In this document: positions 1 to 7,879 of the stretch, in pieces | Numbering within the stretch: the stretch's first letter is position 1 | How the letters are laid out: the number at the start of each line of letters is the position of its first letter | Source of the DNA: CAZPQK01 sp964588695 | GTDB taxonomy: Bacteria; Krumholzibacteriota; Krumholzibacteriia; WVZY01; JAKEHA01 | Assembly (NCBI GenBank): GCA_964588695.1 | Contig: CAZPQK010000004.1 | Location: 270,315 to 334,314, forward strand | Length of the DNA: 64,000 nt | Direction: 5' to 3' | The notes under the pieces: model-generated | The model's input: only the letters and a program-made list of their open reading frames with translations | Databases searched by the model: none | What the model was told of the DNA's origin: nothing | Program-made: the position numbers and the translations under genes

Positions 1-660
1 GTCATCGAGAAAGCGGCGAAGCTGTTGTTGTCCGCCCGCTTCGCCGGGCTTCCATGCTTGACGCATTCCGCTTGCCCAATCGGGCGTAGGAAGCAGGTTC
101 AACGCCTCCAACCGAACCGAGTCGGGCCACCTGGCGGGGGCGACTAATGCCTCCGGCGCGGGCACATGTTTGCCGGGGTCAGCAAGGGTGTGCAGGTGTT
201 TCCAGAACGGCGTAAACACCTGAAACGGTCCGCCGGATTTGTTACGGACGTCTCGGGGATCAAAAAGTACGCGGTCGGTGAATGTTACCGCTCTGAGGTT
301 GGCGTCGTTCAGCGCGGACGCCACTTTGGATTCGGCGTAGATTCCCGGTGGGTCGAAGCGCTGCTGCCACACGACGGTGTCAGCGCCAACTTCTTCGGCA
401 AGGTCGACAAGGACTCTGGGAGAAGGGCCGCGTTTTACGATAAGCCGCGAACCGACTTCGGCCAAAGAAGATCCGAGGGAAGCGAGCGAGTGAAACAACC
501 ACCAGCAGGCGGCGGCGCCAGTGGGCCACTCACCCTCTTCCTCGGAATTCATTATAAAAACCGGCACCACGACGCCACGCCGCGCCGCAAAACCAAGTGC
601 GTCATTGTCGGCCAGCCGGTGGTCGTCACGAAACCAAACAATTGTTACGGGTCTGGGCAT
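1..660 (-). CDS. Deoxyribodipyrimidine photolyase/cryptochrome, N-terminal part (cut by window edge)
   Basis: The reading frame is open from an ATG at 660 to the window edge, giving the first 220 residues. It starts MPRPVTIVWFRDDHRLADND, which matches the start of the photolyase antenna-binding Rossmann domain (usual form WFRRDLRLxDN). A later segment, GADTVVWQQRFDP, and FTPFWK near residue 170 also fit the family. These enzymes use light and FADH- to split UV pyrimidine dimers in DNA. The FAD-binding C-terminal half lies outside the window, so photolyase and cryptochrome cannot be separated. The gene lies 29 nt downstream of and on the same strand as the CarH-like B12 photoreceptor gene, a pairing known from light-response loci. 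Confidence 0.9.
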   Translation of the reverse strand, partial: MPRPVTIVWFRDDHRLADNDALGFAARRGVVVPVFIMNSEEEGEWPTGAAACWWLFHSLASLGSSLAEVGSRLIVKRGPSPRVLVDLAEEVGADTVVWQQRFDPPGIYAESKVASALNDANLRAVTFTDRVLFDPRDVRNKSGGPFQVFTPFWKHLHTLADPGKHVPAPEALVAPARWPDSVRLEALNLLPTPDWASGMRQAWKPGEAGGQQQLRRFLDD

Positions 661-689
661 AGTGCCTTTGGGTTTAACGCTGCGCAACG

Positions 690-1589
690 CTACGCAATTT
701 GCTCGAGTTGCATCCGCAGATCGCCGAGTCCATCGACCACCGTCACGCCGCTGCGGTGCAGGTCCTGTGCGCACAAGTTTGCCGCGCGCCCACCGACGAG
801 TAGGGCAGCACCGTTGTCCAGGCCATCCTGCAACCGATTCAGTTCAACCGACAATGCATCGCGGTCGCCGACATAAGAGATGCTTAACGCCACCGCTTTT
901 GCTTGGGTCTGGCGAACGGCGGCGACAATTTCGTGAGCTGGCAAGTCGGGGCCCAGGTAGATCACATCCCACCCCAACTCTTCGGCGACGGCTGCCACCA
1001 TAACGGCGCCAAGTTCGTGCAGTTGACCCGCTGGGGTTGTCACCACGACGCGCGGCGCCATGTGTCCGTTTGGCATTCGGCGAACGCGATGAGTCGCTAC
1101 GAACGAACGGACAACCGCTGACGCCAGATGCTCGTGGACCACACGAAGCGTTCCGTGTTTCCACCGGTCGCCGACTTCGTTTAGCAGCGGGACCAGCAGG
1201 CGCATGCGGACGTCGGGAGCGCTCATCTGAATCGCGGCTTCGCTGAGTACGCGTTCCAGGCGAGCGCGATCTAGCGCGGCGATCGCGTCCAATGCCTTCT
1301 CGAGTAGGGATTGGTCAATCGGCTGTGGCGCGCTAGCAGCGCCATGATCTTCCGAGACGATTTCGCGTAGCTGCTCAATCGTGAAGTCCGAAACGTCGCT
1401 AATCCGCCGGCCGCCGTCGACCGCTACTTTCAGAAGGCGAAGCTTTTCGATGTCGTTGTCGCTGTACAATCGTCGGCCCGTGTCAGTACGGAGCGGCACG
1501 ACCGCGCCGTATCGACGCTCCCACGCCCGAAGAAGATCGGGCGCCAGGCCCGTCCGTGCGGTAACCACACGGATGGGATGCCGAGGCAT
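690..1589 (-). CDS. CarH/LitR-type B12-dependent light-sensing MerR repressor
   Basis: An N-terminal MerR helix-turn-helix (RVVTARTGLAPDLLRAWERR, then TDTGRRLYS) is followed by a four-helix B12-capping domain and a Rossmann B12-binding domain. The capping domain carries the Wx9EH signature (W143, E153, H154 from the start used here), and GQLHELG supplies the lower axial His (H191). This residue set is that of Thermus CarH, which binds DNA as an adenosylcobalamin-bound tetramer in the dark and lets go in light. The frame opens at an ATG at 1619, but the best promoter has its -10 at 1620-1625, so transcription should begin near 1613. A start at ATG 1589, or a leaderless GTG at 1613, fits better. 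The gene is divergent from the sigma gene and upstream of the photolyase. Confidence 0.9.
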   Translation of the reverse strand: MPRHPIRVVTARTGLAPDLLRAWERRYGAVVPLRTDTGRRLYSDNDIEKLRLLKVAVDGGRRISDVSDFTIEQLREIVSEDHGAASAPQPIDQSLLEKALDAIAALDRARLERVLSEAAIQMSAPDVRMRLLVPLLNEVGDRWKHGTLRVVHEHLASAVVRSFVATHRVRRMPNGHMAPRVVVTTPAGQLHELGAVMVAAVAEELGWDVIYLGPDLPAHEIVAAVRQTQAKAVALSISYVGDRDALSVELNRLQDGLDNGAALLVGGRAANLCAQDLHRSGVTVVDGLGDLRMQLEQIA

Positions 1590-1619
1590 CGATTGTTTAT
1601 GGCTAGCTTCCACACCCAT

Positions 1620-1697
1620 ATACTAACTGTCTGTCCAGGTGTTGTCAAGAAAATGCAAGATATTATCTTGACAAAACATAATCACACCGGTTATTTT
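1620..1697. promoter_or_regulatory. Divergent carH/sigma promoters with overlapping inverted-repeat operator
   Basis: TTGTCAAGA at 1642-1650 and TCTTGACAA at 1666-1674 form a perfect 9-bp inverted repeat. A second palindrome, CAAGATATTATCTTG, lies at 1656-1670. Each outer arm contains a consensus -35. On the minus strand TTGACA (1648-1643) is 17 nt from TAGTAT (1625-1620). On the plus strand TTGACA (1668-1673) is 18 nt from TATTTT (1692-1697). A repressor bound here would cover both -35 boxes. That the CarH-like protein is this repressor is inference from its position. Confidence 0.72.
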
Positions 1698-1760
1698 CTG
1701 GACGTAAGCGGACGAATAGCTACGGGACGCGCGCATGCGCGCAACCAAGCGGAGGAAACT

Positions 1761-2639
1761 ATGGGTACTTCGATTCCTAATAAGCGACAAGCGACCACCA
1801 AAGGTCGTTCCGACAGTGGGCTCGACACATACCTGGCCGAAATCAACCGCATCCCCCTGCTGACACGCGAACAGGAGCACGAATTGGGGCTGCGGATCCT
1901 CGACGGCGACGAGAATGCCGTTGATGAAATGGTGAACGCCAATCTCCGGTTCGTTGTCTCTATAGCCAAGCGGTACGCGAAACAAGGTGTGCCCCTCGAA
2001 GATTTGATCAACGAAGGCAACATTGGTCTGATTAAAGCGGCTCGACGCTTTGACGTTCACCGCGGGTATAAGTTCATCTCGTATGCGGTGTGGTGGATTC
2101 GGCAGGCTATTCTTCACTCGCTGTCTCAGAGCTCAAGGATTGTCCGGATTCCGCTGAATCGCACCGGAATTCTGCATCAGGTGGGTAAGGCGTCCCGCGA
2201 GCTGTTCCAAGAATTGGGACGGAACCCAAGTGCCCTGGAGATTGCGGAGCACCTTGACATTAAACTTAAGGACGTGGAGATCGCGCTGCGAACCCCTAGC
2301 ACTCACGTTTCCCTCGACGAACCATACGACAGCGACTCGGACGACAACGCGCTTATTGACTATCTGGTGGACGAGTCAACCCCGTCGCCCGATGTTCCTT
2401 TGTACGAAGAAACACTCGGTAGCGACATGCGGCGTGCGCTTGCAACTCTCACCGAACGCGAGCAAAAGATCATGACGCTGTACTTTGGTTTAGGTGAAGA
2501 GGATCCTCTAACTCTCGAAGACGTCGGTCGGCGCCTTAACTTAACCCGCGAGCGTATTCGACAGATCAAAGAACAAGCAATTGCTCGACTAAGGCACGAA
2601 AGCCGGGCCAAGTACATTCAAGGGTACGCCGAGAATTGA
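1761..2639 (+). CDS. Sigma-70 family RNA polymerase sigma factor (RpoD-like, group 2)
   Basis: This is a 292-aa sigma factor with region 1.2 (LDTYLAEINRIPLLTREQEH), region 2 (NLRFVVSIAKRYAKQG, LINEGNIGLIKAARRFD, SYAVWWIRQAI), region 3, and region 4 with the helix-turn-helix LTLEDVGRRLNLTRERIRQI. It lacks the region 1.1 and the large non-conserved region of a housekeeping RpoD, so I read it as an alternative group 2 factor. The start is the ATG at 1761, preceded by GGAGGA at 1751-1756; the frame is open further upstream but without a ribosome site. It is divergent from the CarH-like gene and shares its operator region, so light control is likely but not shown. Confidence 0.93.
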   Translation: MGTSIPNKRQATTKGRSDSGLDTYLAEINRIPLLTREQEHELGLRILDGDENAVDEMVNANLRFVVSIAKRYAKQGVPLEDLINEGNIGLIKAARRFDVHRGYKFISYAVWWIRQAILHSLSQSSRIVRIPLNRTGILHQVGKASRELFQELGRNPSALEIAEHLDIKLKDVEIALRTPSTHVSLDEPYDSDSDDNALIDYLVDESTPSPDVPLYEETLGSDMRRALATLTEREQKIMTLYFGLGEEDPLTLEDVGRRLNLTRERIRQIKEQAIARLRHESRAKYIQGYAEN

Positions 2640-2679
2640 TCGCGCTACCCGTCGAATCGGAACCTGGTAAGCTTTCCAC

Positions 2680-3123
2680 ATGACACTTGGGCTTTGGGTT
2701 GTTGTCGGGCACGCCGTAGCAACGCTTGTGATGGTTGGGCTGATTTGGTTCGTGCAGGTGGTTCACTATCCGTTGTTTGCGAAGGTGGGGAACGGTGCCT
2801 TTTCCGCCTACCACACGGCGCACATGCGGTTGACCACCTATGTAGTCGGTCCGCCGATGCTGTTCGAAGTCGCCGCTACAATTGCATTGTTCGTCATCCG
2901 TCCGCCGGCATTACCGTTGTGGTGGATTTGGTTGGGAGCGGTCTTGCTAGCCGGAGTTTGGCTTACGACAACGACTTTGTCGGTGCCCTACCATCACAAA
3001 ATGGCCAGGGGCTTTGACGCTCGAACCGTCAAACTACTGGTACGTACCAACTGGATCCGGACGATATTGTGGACGGCGCGCGGCGTCGTGTCGGTGCTAA
3101 TGGTAAACGCACTCGTTAAGTAA
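2680..3123 (+). CDS. Small conserved four-helix membrane protein
   Basis: This 147-aa protein has about four hydrophobic helices (residues about 5-25, 52-72, 80-100 and 125-145). WFVQVVHYPLF and FSAYHTAHM between the first two are rich in His and aromatic residues. I do not recognise a characterised family. Similar small membrane proteins are, as far as I recall, found beside photolyase genes. It lies between the sigma gene and the TIGR01777 epimerase on the same strand, 10 nt before the latter, so the three genes probably form one transcript. No function can be assigned from sequence. Confidence 0.75.
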   Translation: MTLGLWVVVGHAVATLVMVGLIWFVQVVHYPLFAKVGNGAFSAYHTAHMRLTTYVVGPPMLFEVAATIALFVIRPPALPLWWIWLGAVLLAGVWLTTTTLSVPYHHKMARGFDARTVKLLVRTNWIRTILWTARGVVSVLMVNALVK

Positions 3124-3133
3124 AGGCTCGGAC

Positions 3134-4048
3134 ATGAAGATTCTCATTAGCGGCGTAACTGGTTTCATTGGGCACAAACTGGCTCAACAGTTAACGCGCG
3201 ATGGACACACAGTCTGCGGGTTCTCGCGAAACGCGGCATCCGCCAGGGAGCGGGTTCCCGAGCTCGCCGAAGCATTTGCGTGGCAACCGACAACGCAATC
3301 ACCGCCGAGTGAAGCGTTTGCCGGAGTCGACACGGTTGTTCATTTGCTGGGAGAAACTGTCGTCGGTCGATGGACCGACGAAAAAAAACGGGCGATTCGG
3401 GAGTCGCGTGTAACCAGCACCCGTAGACTGGTGGATGCGATCGCAGCGTTGCCCGAAGGCGCGCGTCCACGCGCGTTGGTTAGTGCAAGTGCCATCGGGG
3501 CGTATGGTGATTCGGGCGATGAGCGCCTGGACGAATCCGCCCCAGTTGCCGATGACTTCTTGGGAAGTGTCTCCAAGGAATGGGAAGGTGAGGCCTATCG
3601 CGCGGAATCGGCAGGCGTTCGTGTGTGTACCCCCCGGATCGGGATTGTTCTGGGGGTTGATGGGGGTGCGCTGAAACCGATGTTGCTTTCGGCAAAGTTT
3701 GGCGTCGTGCCGGTGTTTGGCAGCGGCCGGCAATGGTGGTCGTGGATACACCGCGAAGACCTGGTTGCAATGCTTGCGGCGATGGCGCTTGACGATAACT
3801 GGCGCGGCGTTTACAACGCAACGGCACCGCAACCCGAGACACAGCGAACCTTTTCGCGGACACTAGCAAAAGTGAAAGGGCGATTTCTCACGCCGCCGGT
3901 CCCAGCGGCACTCTTGCGGGTGGGGATGGGAGAGATGTCGGTGGAACTACTCTCCAGCAAGCGGGTCGTGCCCGAGCGAGCATTGACCCAGGGGTTTCAG
4001 TTCAAGTTTACCGAACTTCACGCCGCACTTGGCGACCTGGTGCAATAA
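3134..4048 (+). CDS. TIGR01777-family NAD(P)-binding epimerase (YfcH/SDR39U1-like)
   Basis: The 304-aa protein begins MKILISGVTGFIGHKLAQQL, a TGxxGxxG nucleotide-binding loop of extended short-chain dehydrogenases. It continues with features of the TIGR01777 subgroup: VHLLGE, LVSASAIGAYGDSGDE, RIGIVLGVDGGALKPML, and the C-terminal DUF1731-type end (PAALLRVGMGEMSVELLSSKRVVPERA). The substrate of this subgroup is unknown. Genes of this family are often near photolyase and MerR regulator genes, which agrees with the context here. A strong hairpin follows the stop codon directly. Confidence 0.9.
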   Translation: MKILISGVTGFIGHKLAQQLTRDGHTVCGFSRNAASARERVPELAEAFAWQPTTQSPPSEAFAGVDTVVHLLGETVVGRWTDEKKRAIRESRVTSTRRLVDAIAALPEGARPRALVSASAIGAYGDSGDERLDESAPVADDFLGSVSKEWEGEAYRAESAGVRVCTPRIGIVLGVDGGALKPMLLSAKFGVVPVFGSGRQWWSWIHREDLVAMLAAMALDDNWRGVYNATAPQPETQRTFSRTLAKVKGRFLTPPVPAALLRVGMGEMSVELLSSKRVVPERALTQGFQFKFTELHAALGDLVQ

Positions 4049-4049
4049 A

Positions 4050-4075
4050 AAGGCCGCGCCCATCGACGCGGCCTT
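4050..4075 (-). terminator. Rho-independent terminator between convergent genes
   Basis: AAGGCCGCG (4050-4058) pairs perfectly with CGCGGCCTT (4067-4075) across an 8-nt loop. On the minus strand the hairpin runs into a T tract made by the A run at 4047-4051, so it is a proper terminator for the DUF1579 gene. On the plus strand it lies 1 nt after the epimerase stop but lacks a T tract, and may still slow polymerase there. Confidence 0.85.
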
Positions 4076-4098
4076 CCACCATGGTCCTGGTGCCAAAC

Positions 4099-4611
4099 CT
4101 AGCCCATCTTTTTTACCCGAGTCATCGTGGTGACCATTTCCATGTCCTTGCCATCGGGGCCCGGCATGGTAATCACCGACTTAAACGTGTCTTCGTCGAC
4201 TTTCTCGATGGTCCGAACCATCTCGCCGTTGGGCGATTTCCAGGTCATCGTGACAACGTTGCCGTCGCGAGTGCCTTCGCCCTGCGACATGTTGCGCATT
4301 GAATCATACCAGTAACCGTGGTACTTGCCGCCGGTGACGGTGAACACCGCCCGCCCTTTCATTTTCATCGGCCCCATGTCTCCAGACCAGTCCATCACCA
4401 GAAATTGATCATTCATCCCTAGCACGCAGTGCATCGACTCTTGCATCGTTCCCATCGCGGACTCGTTGGTTCCCGTCCACTCGCCCAGCATCCAGGTGAG
4501 GATTTCGTCGTCGAGTGCCTTGGGTGCCATGTAGTTGCCGCTTTCCTGCGCGATAGCGAGCGGCGATGCCAGCAACATGCACGTGACCAGCGTTGCGATT
4601 CTTCTCTTCAT
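4099..4611 (-). CDS. Secreted DUF1579-family protein
   Basis: This 170-aa protein has a clear signal peptide (MKRRIATLVTCMLLASPLAIA, cleavage near residue 21). The mature part opens with LDDEILTWMLGEWTGTNES, matching the MxGxWxG pattern of DUF1579, a small lipocalin-like beta-barrel family of unknown function. The segment MNDQFLVMDWSGDMGPMKMK and the Met-rich composition (15 or more Met) stand out. It is preceded by AAGGAGAGA about 6 nt from the ATG and is transcribed alone, ending at the hairpin at 4050-4075. It probably acts in the periplasm. Confidence 0.85.
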   Translation of the reverse strand: MKRRIATLVTCMLLASPLAIAQESGNYMAPKALDDEILTWMLGEWTGTNESAMGTMQESMHCVLGMNDQFLVMDWSGDMGPMKMKGRAVFTVTGGKYHGYWYDSMRNMSQGEGTRDGNVVTMTWKSPNGEMVRTIEKVDEDTFKSVITMPGPDGKDMEMVTTMTRVKKMG

Positions 4612-4672
4612 GATCTCTCTCCTTGTTTAACGACGATCCGAACGTATCCGGCTATCGATTAAAAACCAACGG

Positions 4673-7636
4673 CTACTTTCGCGCCTCAGGAATCATCGTG
4701 AACTCCATGCGTTTCCCATCTCGCATAACAACCACTTCAAGTGGTTTGCCCACTTTCACTGCGTCGAGGGCGTAGGTGTAATCATAGATGTTCTTAATAT
4801 CCTGGCCGCCAAATTTGACAATAATGTCACCAGCTTGCAGGCCTGCCTTTTCCGCCGGGCCGCCGGCGCGCACGCCCGACAGCAACAACCCTTCAACATC
4901 GTCGCCGGCATAGTCGGGGATCGTCCCCGTGTAGGCACGCAGACCGCCGCGGCCACCGCTCTGTTGAGACTTGGTGGGTTCAACCTTCACATAGTCAAGC
5001 TGGTCGGCAGTTTTGGTTAGCTCGGTGATGACACCAAGCGCCAGTTTACCAATCCTCTCCATACCCTCGTAGTCCAGACGGTCCGCATCGTCGGTCGGAC
5101 GGTTGTAGTCTTCATGGCTTCCGGTGAAGAAGCTCGCGACCGGTATGCCCTTCGGATAAAACGCGGTCACATCCGTTGGCAAATATGGATCTTCGCCTAG
5201 TTGCAGATCGAAGCCAGCGACGACGTTCTTGTGTTCGAAAATGCCTTTCCACACCGACGACGAACCGATCCCCTGAATCTTAAGCTTGTTGTCGCGTAAG
5301 CGGCCAACCATGTCGAAGTTAAGATACGCGGCAATTCTTTCGCGATCCTGGTCGGCACCTTTGGTTGTCGCCATGGTTGGATTAGCGACAAAGTAGTTCG
5401 AACCGATAATGCCTAGTTCCTCACCCGACCAGAACGCCACAATCACTCCGCGTTGAAACGCGGTAGTGTCTTTGCGCATTTCGCTAAGCTGCTGTGCCAG
5501 TTCCAGAACGACGGCGGTGCCAGAAGCGTTGTCGTCTGCGCCGTTGTGAATCTTGCCTTCTTCGCCGCTCTTGGCAAGCGAGCCGATCTCGCCATATCCG
5601 ATGTGGTCATAGTGCGCGCCGATAACAACATAGTCACCGTTTGCGTCGGCGGGCGGAATTACACCGACGACGTTACGGCCTTGCTTGGTTTCGCGTTTTA
5701 CCGCGGTGGCCAACTGCAGCGACGCGTCTGGAATCGGAAAGTGTCCCAGAAAGTGTGGGTTCTCTCGGTCGAGTTCTTTTTGAATTTCTTCAAGCGACTT
5801 GTCGTGGTTTGCTAGCAGTGTGTTGGCGACGTTCGTTGTGATTGACGCGACCCCGATACCCGAACTCGCCAGGCTTTGATCGAAGCTTAGCCCGACCAGT
5901 TTGCCCGCGTTGGGCGAGGTCGGCCCGGTAACGACCAGGAGCGCTTTCGCGCCGTTCTCGCGGGCGATCATCGCCTTGTAGCGAAGGCCCGCGTAACGGT
6001 TTAGTGCCTGACGCCGCTCGGTAGATACATCCTCTGGTACATACCGCAGCACCATCACCACTTTGTCTTTCACATCAAGGCCGTCGTACGAGTTGTACGA
6101 TTCGCCGGCATCGCCGGGTACCCGCAGGCCGTAACCGGCAAACACCACGTCACCGGAAAACTCGCCGTTCTCGGAAAACGCTAGCGGACGAAAGTCTTGT
6201 TCGACCGCGTACTTGACGTTCTTCCCGGCAACGGAAACTTGCAGGCCGCAATTTGCCTTGTCGACTTTCACCCCCGACGTAAACGGAAACTCCTGAATGT
6301 ACGACTTGCCGGAAAGCGGGGCGACTCCCATCTGTTCAAGCGACTCGGCCAGATACTTAGCCGCGGCCTTCTCGCCTTTGGTGCCGGTCATGCGGCCTTC
6401 CATTTTGTCGCTGGCCAGGATTGATGCGTGATGACGCAAATCGTCCGCGCTAATCTCTACCGAGGTGGAACCGCCCCCGCTACCTGCGCCATGGGTTGCC
6501 GCCTCCTTTTGTACCGTCCCGCGTTCGGGTGCTTCGGCCAGCGCATTGAGAGCCGCTCGATGGTTCCAGTTACCCAAATAGACCTGGGACATTCCACCGC
6601 TGCGGGTTGACGTCCATACCAGCTTTTTGCCGTCGGGAGAAAACACCGGCAGTCCGTCAAAACCATCGGTGTAGGTCACCCGCACGGGTTCTCGCGTTCC
6701 CATCGCGTCTACAATAAACACTTCAAAGTTTTCAAAGCCGTGCTTGTTGGTGGTGAACACCACGTACTCGCCGCTGGGATGAAAGTACGGCGCCCACGAC
6801 ATACTGGCGAAATCGGTGAGCTGGCGGCGGTCACTGCCGTCGAGTTTCATCGTATACACGTCAGCAACGGTGCCCTTTTCGCCAAAGTGTCTCCATACAA
6901 TCCGCTCGCCGTCGGGCGAAAAGAACGGGCCGCCGTCATAACCAGGCCAGTTCGTGAGCCGAGTTTGGTTACTGCCATCCGCGTCCATCAAGTAAATCTC
7001 GCCAAAGTAGCTTGGGTCGTACTCGAGTCTCTTAGCGTCTTCGCTGGAAAGGTTGCTGGCGGGATACGCGTTGCGCATCGAGCAGAAAACAATCTTACTG
7101 CCGTCGGGAGAGTAAGCGCCTTCGGCGTCGTATCCATTGGCATCGGTGAGTCGTTGTGTTTGGCTGCCGTCGCGCTGGGTGACGAAGATGTCAAAAGACT
7201 CGTCGTAGTCCCACGCGTAACGACGTTCTTTCCCCGAAGCACGAAAATCGAGTTCGGCCTTCTGCTTAGCACGGGCGTCGGGGTCCAGGTGTGTGGACGC
7301 GAACAGCACTTCGTTGGTACCGGGTCGGAAGAAGGCGCAGGTGGTTTTCCCGTGTCCGGGCGAAACCCGATGCGTGTCTCCGCTAGTCAGGTCGAGCATA
7401 AAAATCTGGTAGAACGGATTGTCCGGATCTCGCTCGCTTTGAAAGATCAGCGCGTTCCCGTCGGGAGAAAAGTACGACTCGCCTGAGCGCCGTCCATCGA
7501 AGGTCAGCTGGCGGGCGTTTTCTATGAAGAGGTCGCCGCTGGCTTTCGCCGTTGTTGTGGCGGGGAAGGCGGCAGCGATCCAGGCTGCGGCAACCCAAAG
7601 GCCCAGGCCTCGCATTGTGGCTGTGAAGATAGTCAA
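4673..7636 (-). CDS. Secreted TolB-propeller / M28 aminopeptidase / PA / PDZ multidomain protein
   Basis: A signal peptide (about residues 1-32) is followed by a TolB-like six-bladed propeller, shown by repeated SPDG motifs (FSPDGNALIF, YSPDGSKIVF, FSPDGERIVW, FSPDGKKLVW). From about residue 400 there is an M28 zinc peptidase (DDLRHHASILASDKMEGRMT) with an inserted PA domain. The two-zinc site is complete: HYDH near 674, GADDNASG near 695, the catalytic pair in FWSGEELG near 735, NFDMVGR near 774 and FTGSHEDY near 838. The last 90 residues form a PDZ domain (GVRAGGPAEKAGLQAGDIIV). At 987 aa it is much longer than simple M28 enzymes. It should cleave N-terminal residues from peptides in the periplasm or outside; the propeller may gate substrates. 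Confidence 0.9.
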   Translation of the reverse strand: MTIFTATMRGLGLWVAAAWIAAAFPATTTAKASGDLFIENARQLTFDGRRSGESYFSPDGNALIFQSERDPDNPFYQIFMLDLTSGDTHRVSPGHGKTTCAFFRPGTNEVLFASTHLDPDARAKQKAELDFRASGKERRYAWDYDESFDIFVTQRDGSQTQRLTDANGYDAEGAYSPDGSKIVFCSMRNAYPASNLSSEDAKRLEYDPSYFGEIYLMDADGSNQTRLTNWPGYDGGPFFSPDGERIVWRHFGEKGTVADVYTMKLDGSDRRQLTDFASMSWAPYFHPSGEYVVFTTNKHGFENFEVFIVDAMGTREPVRVTYTDGFDGLPVFSPDGKKLVWTSTRSGGMSQVYLGNWNHRAALNALAEAPERGTVQKEAATHGAGSGGGSTSVEISADDLRHHASILASDKMEGRMTGTKGEKAAAKYLAESLEQMGVAPLSGKSYIQEFPFTSGVKVDKANCGLQVSVAGKNVKYAVEQDFRPLAFSENGEFSGDVVFAGYGLRVPGDAGESYNSYDGLDVKDKVVMVLRYVPEDVSTERRQALNRYAGLRYKAMIARENGAKALLVVTGPTSPNAGKLVGLSFDQSLASSGIGVASITTNVANTLLANHDKSLEEIQKELDRENPHFLGHFPIPDASLQLATAVKRETKQGRNVVGVIPPADANGDYVVIGAHYDHIGYGEIGSLAKSGEEGKIHNGADDNASGTAVVLELAQQLSEMRKDTTAFQRGVIVAFWSGEELGIIGSNYFVANPTMATTKGADQDRERIAAYLNFDMVGRLRDNKLKIQGIGSSSVWKGIFEHKNVVAGFDLQLGEDPYLPTDVTAFYPKGIPVASFFTGSHEDYNRPTDDADRLDYEGMERIGKLALGVITELTKTADQLDYVKVEPTKSQQSGGRGGLRAYTGTIPDYAGDDVEGLLLSGVRAGGPAEKAGLQAGDIIVKFGGQDIKNIYDYTYALDAVKVGKPLEVVVMRDGKRMEFTMIPEARK

Positions 7637-7879
7637 TCGATGACTCCTTTTTATTGTGTTCGGGTGGGCTGGCGTTCCCGTCTCTTAAGATACACCTTTA
7701 TATATTGTCGTGAACCCAGACTTGGAAAAAATTCGATCCGGTGGAGCGTTGCTTCTTGTAGTGGACGCAGGTACCGACGGGAAGCTTTGCTAAGCTACCA
7801 TAAAACAACGAGTTGATGAAATGGTTCCCTCGTTGAAGCACTGTAGTGATGCATTCGAACTACAGTTCGACAGCGATTC

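Noticed and set aside
166..876. 236-codon plus-strand frame at the start of the window
   Set aside because: It is antisense to the photolyase and the CarH-like gene, both of which have diagnostic motifs.
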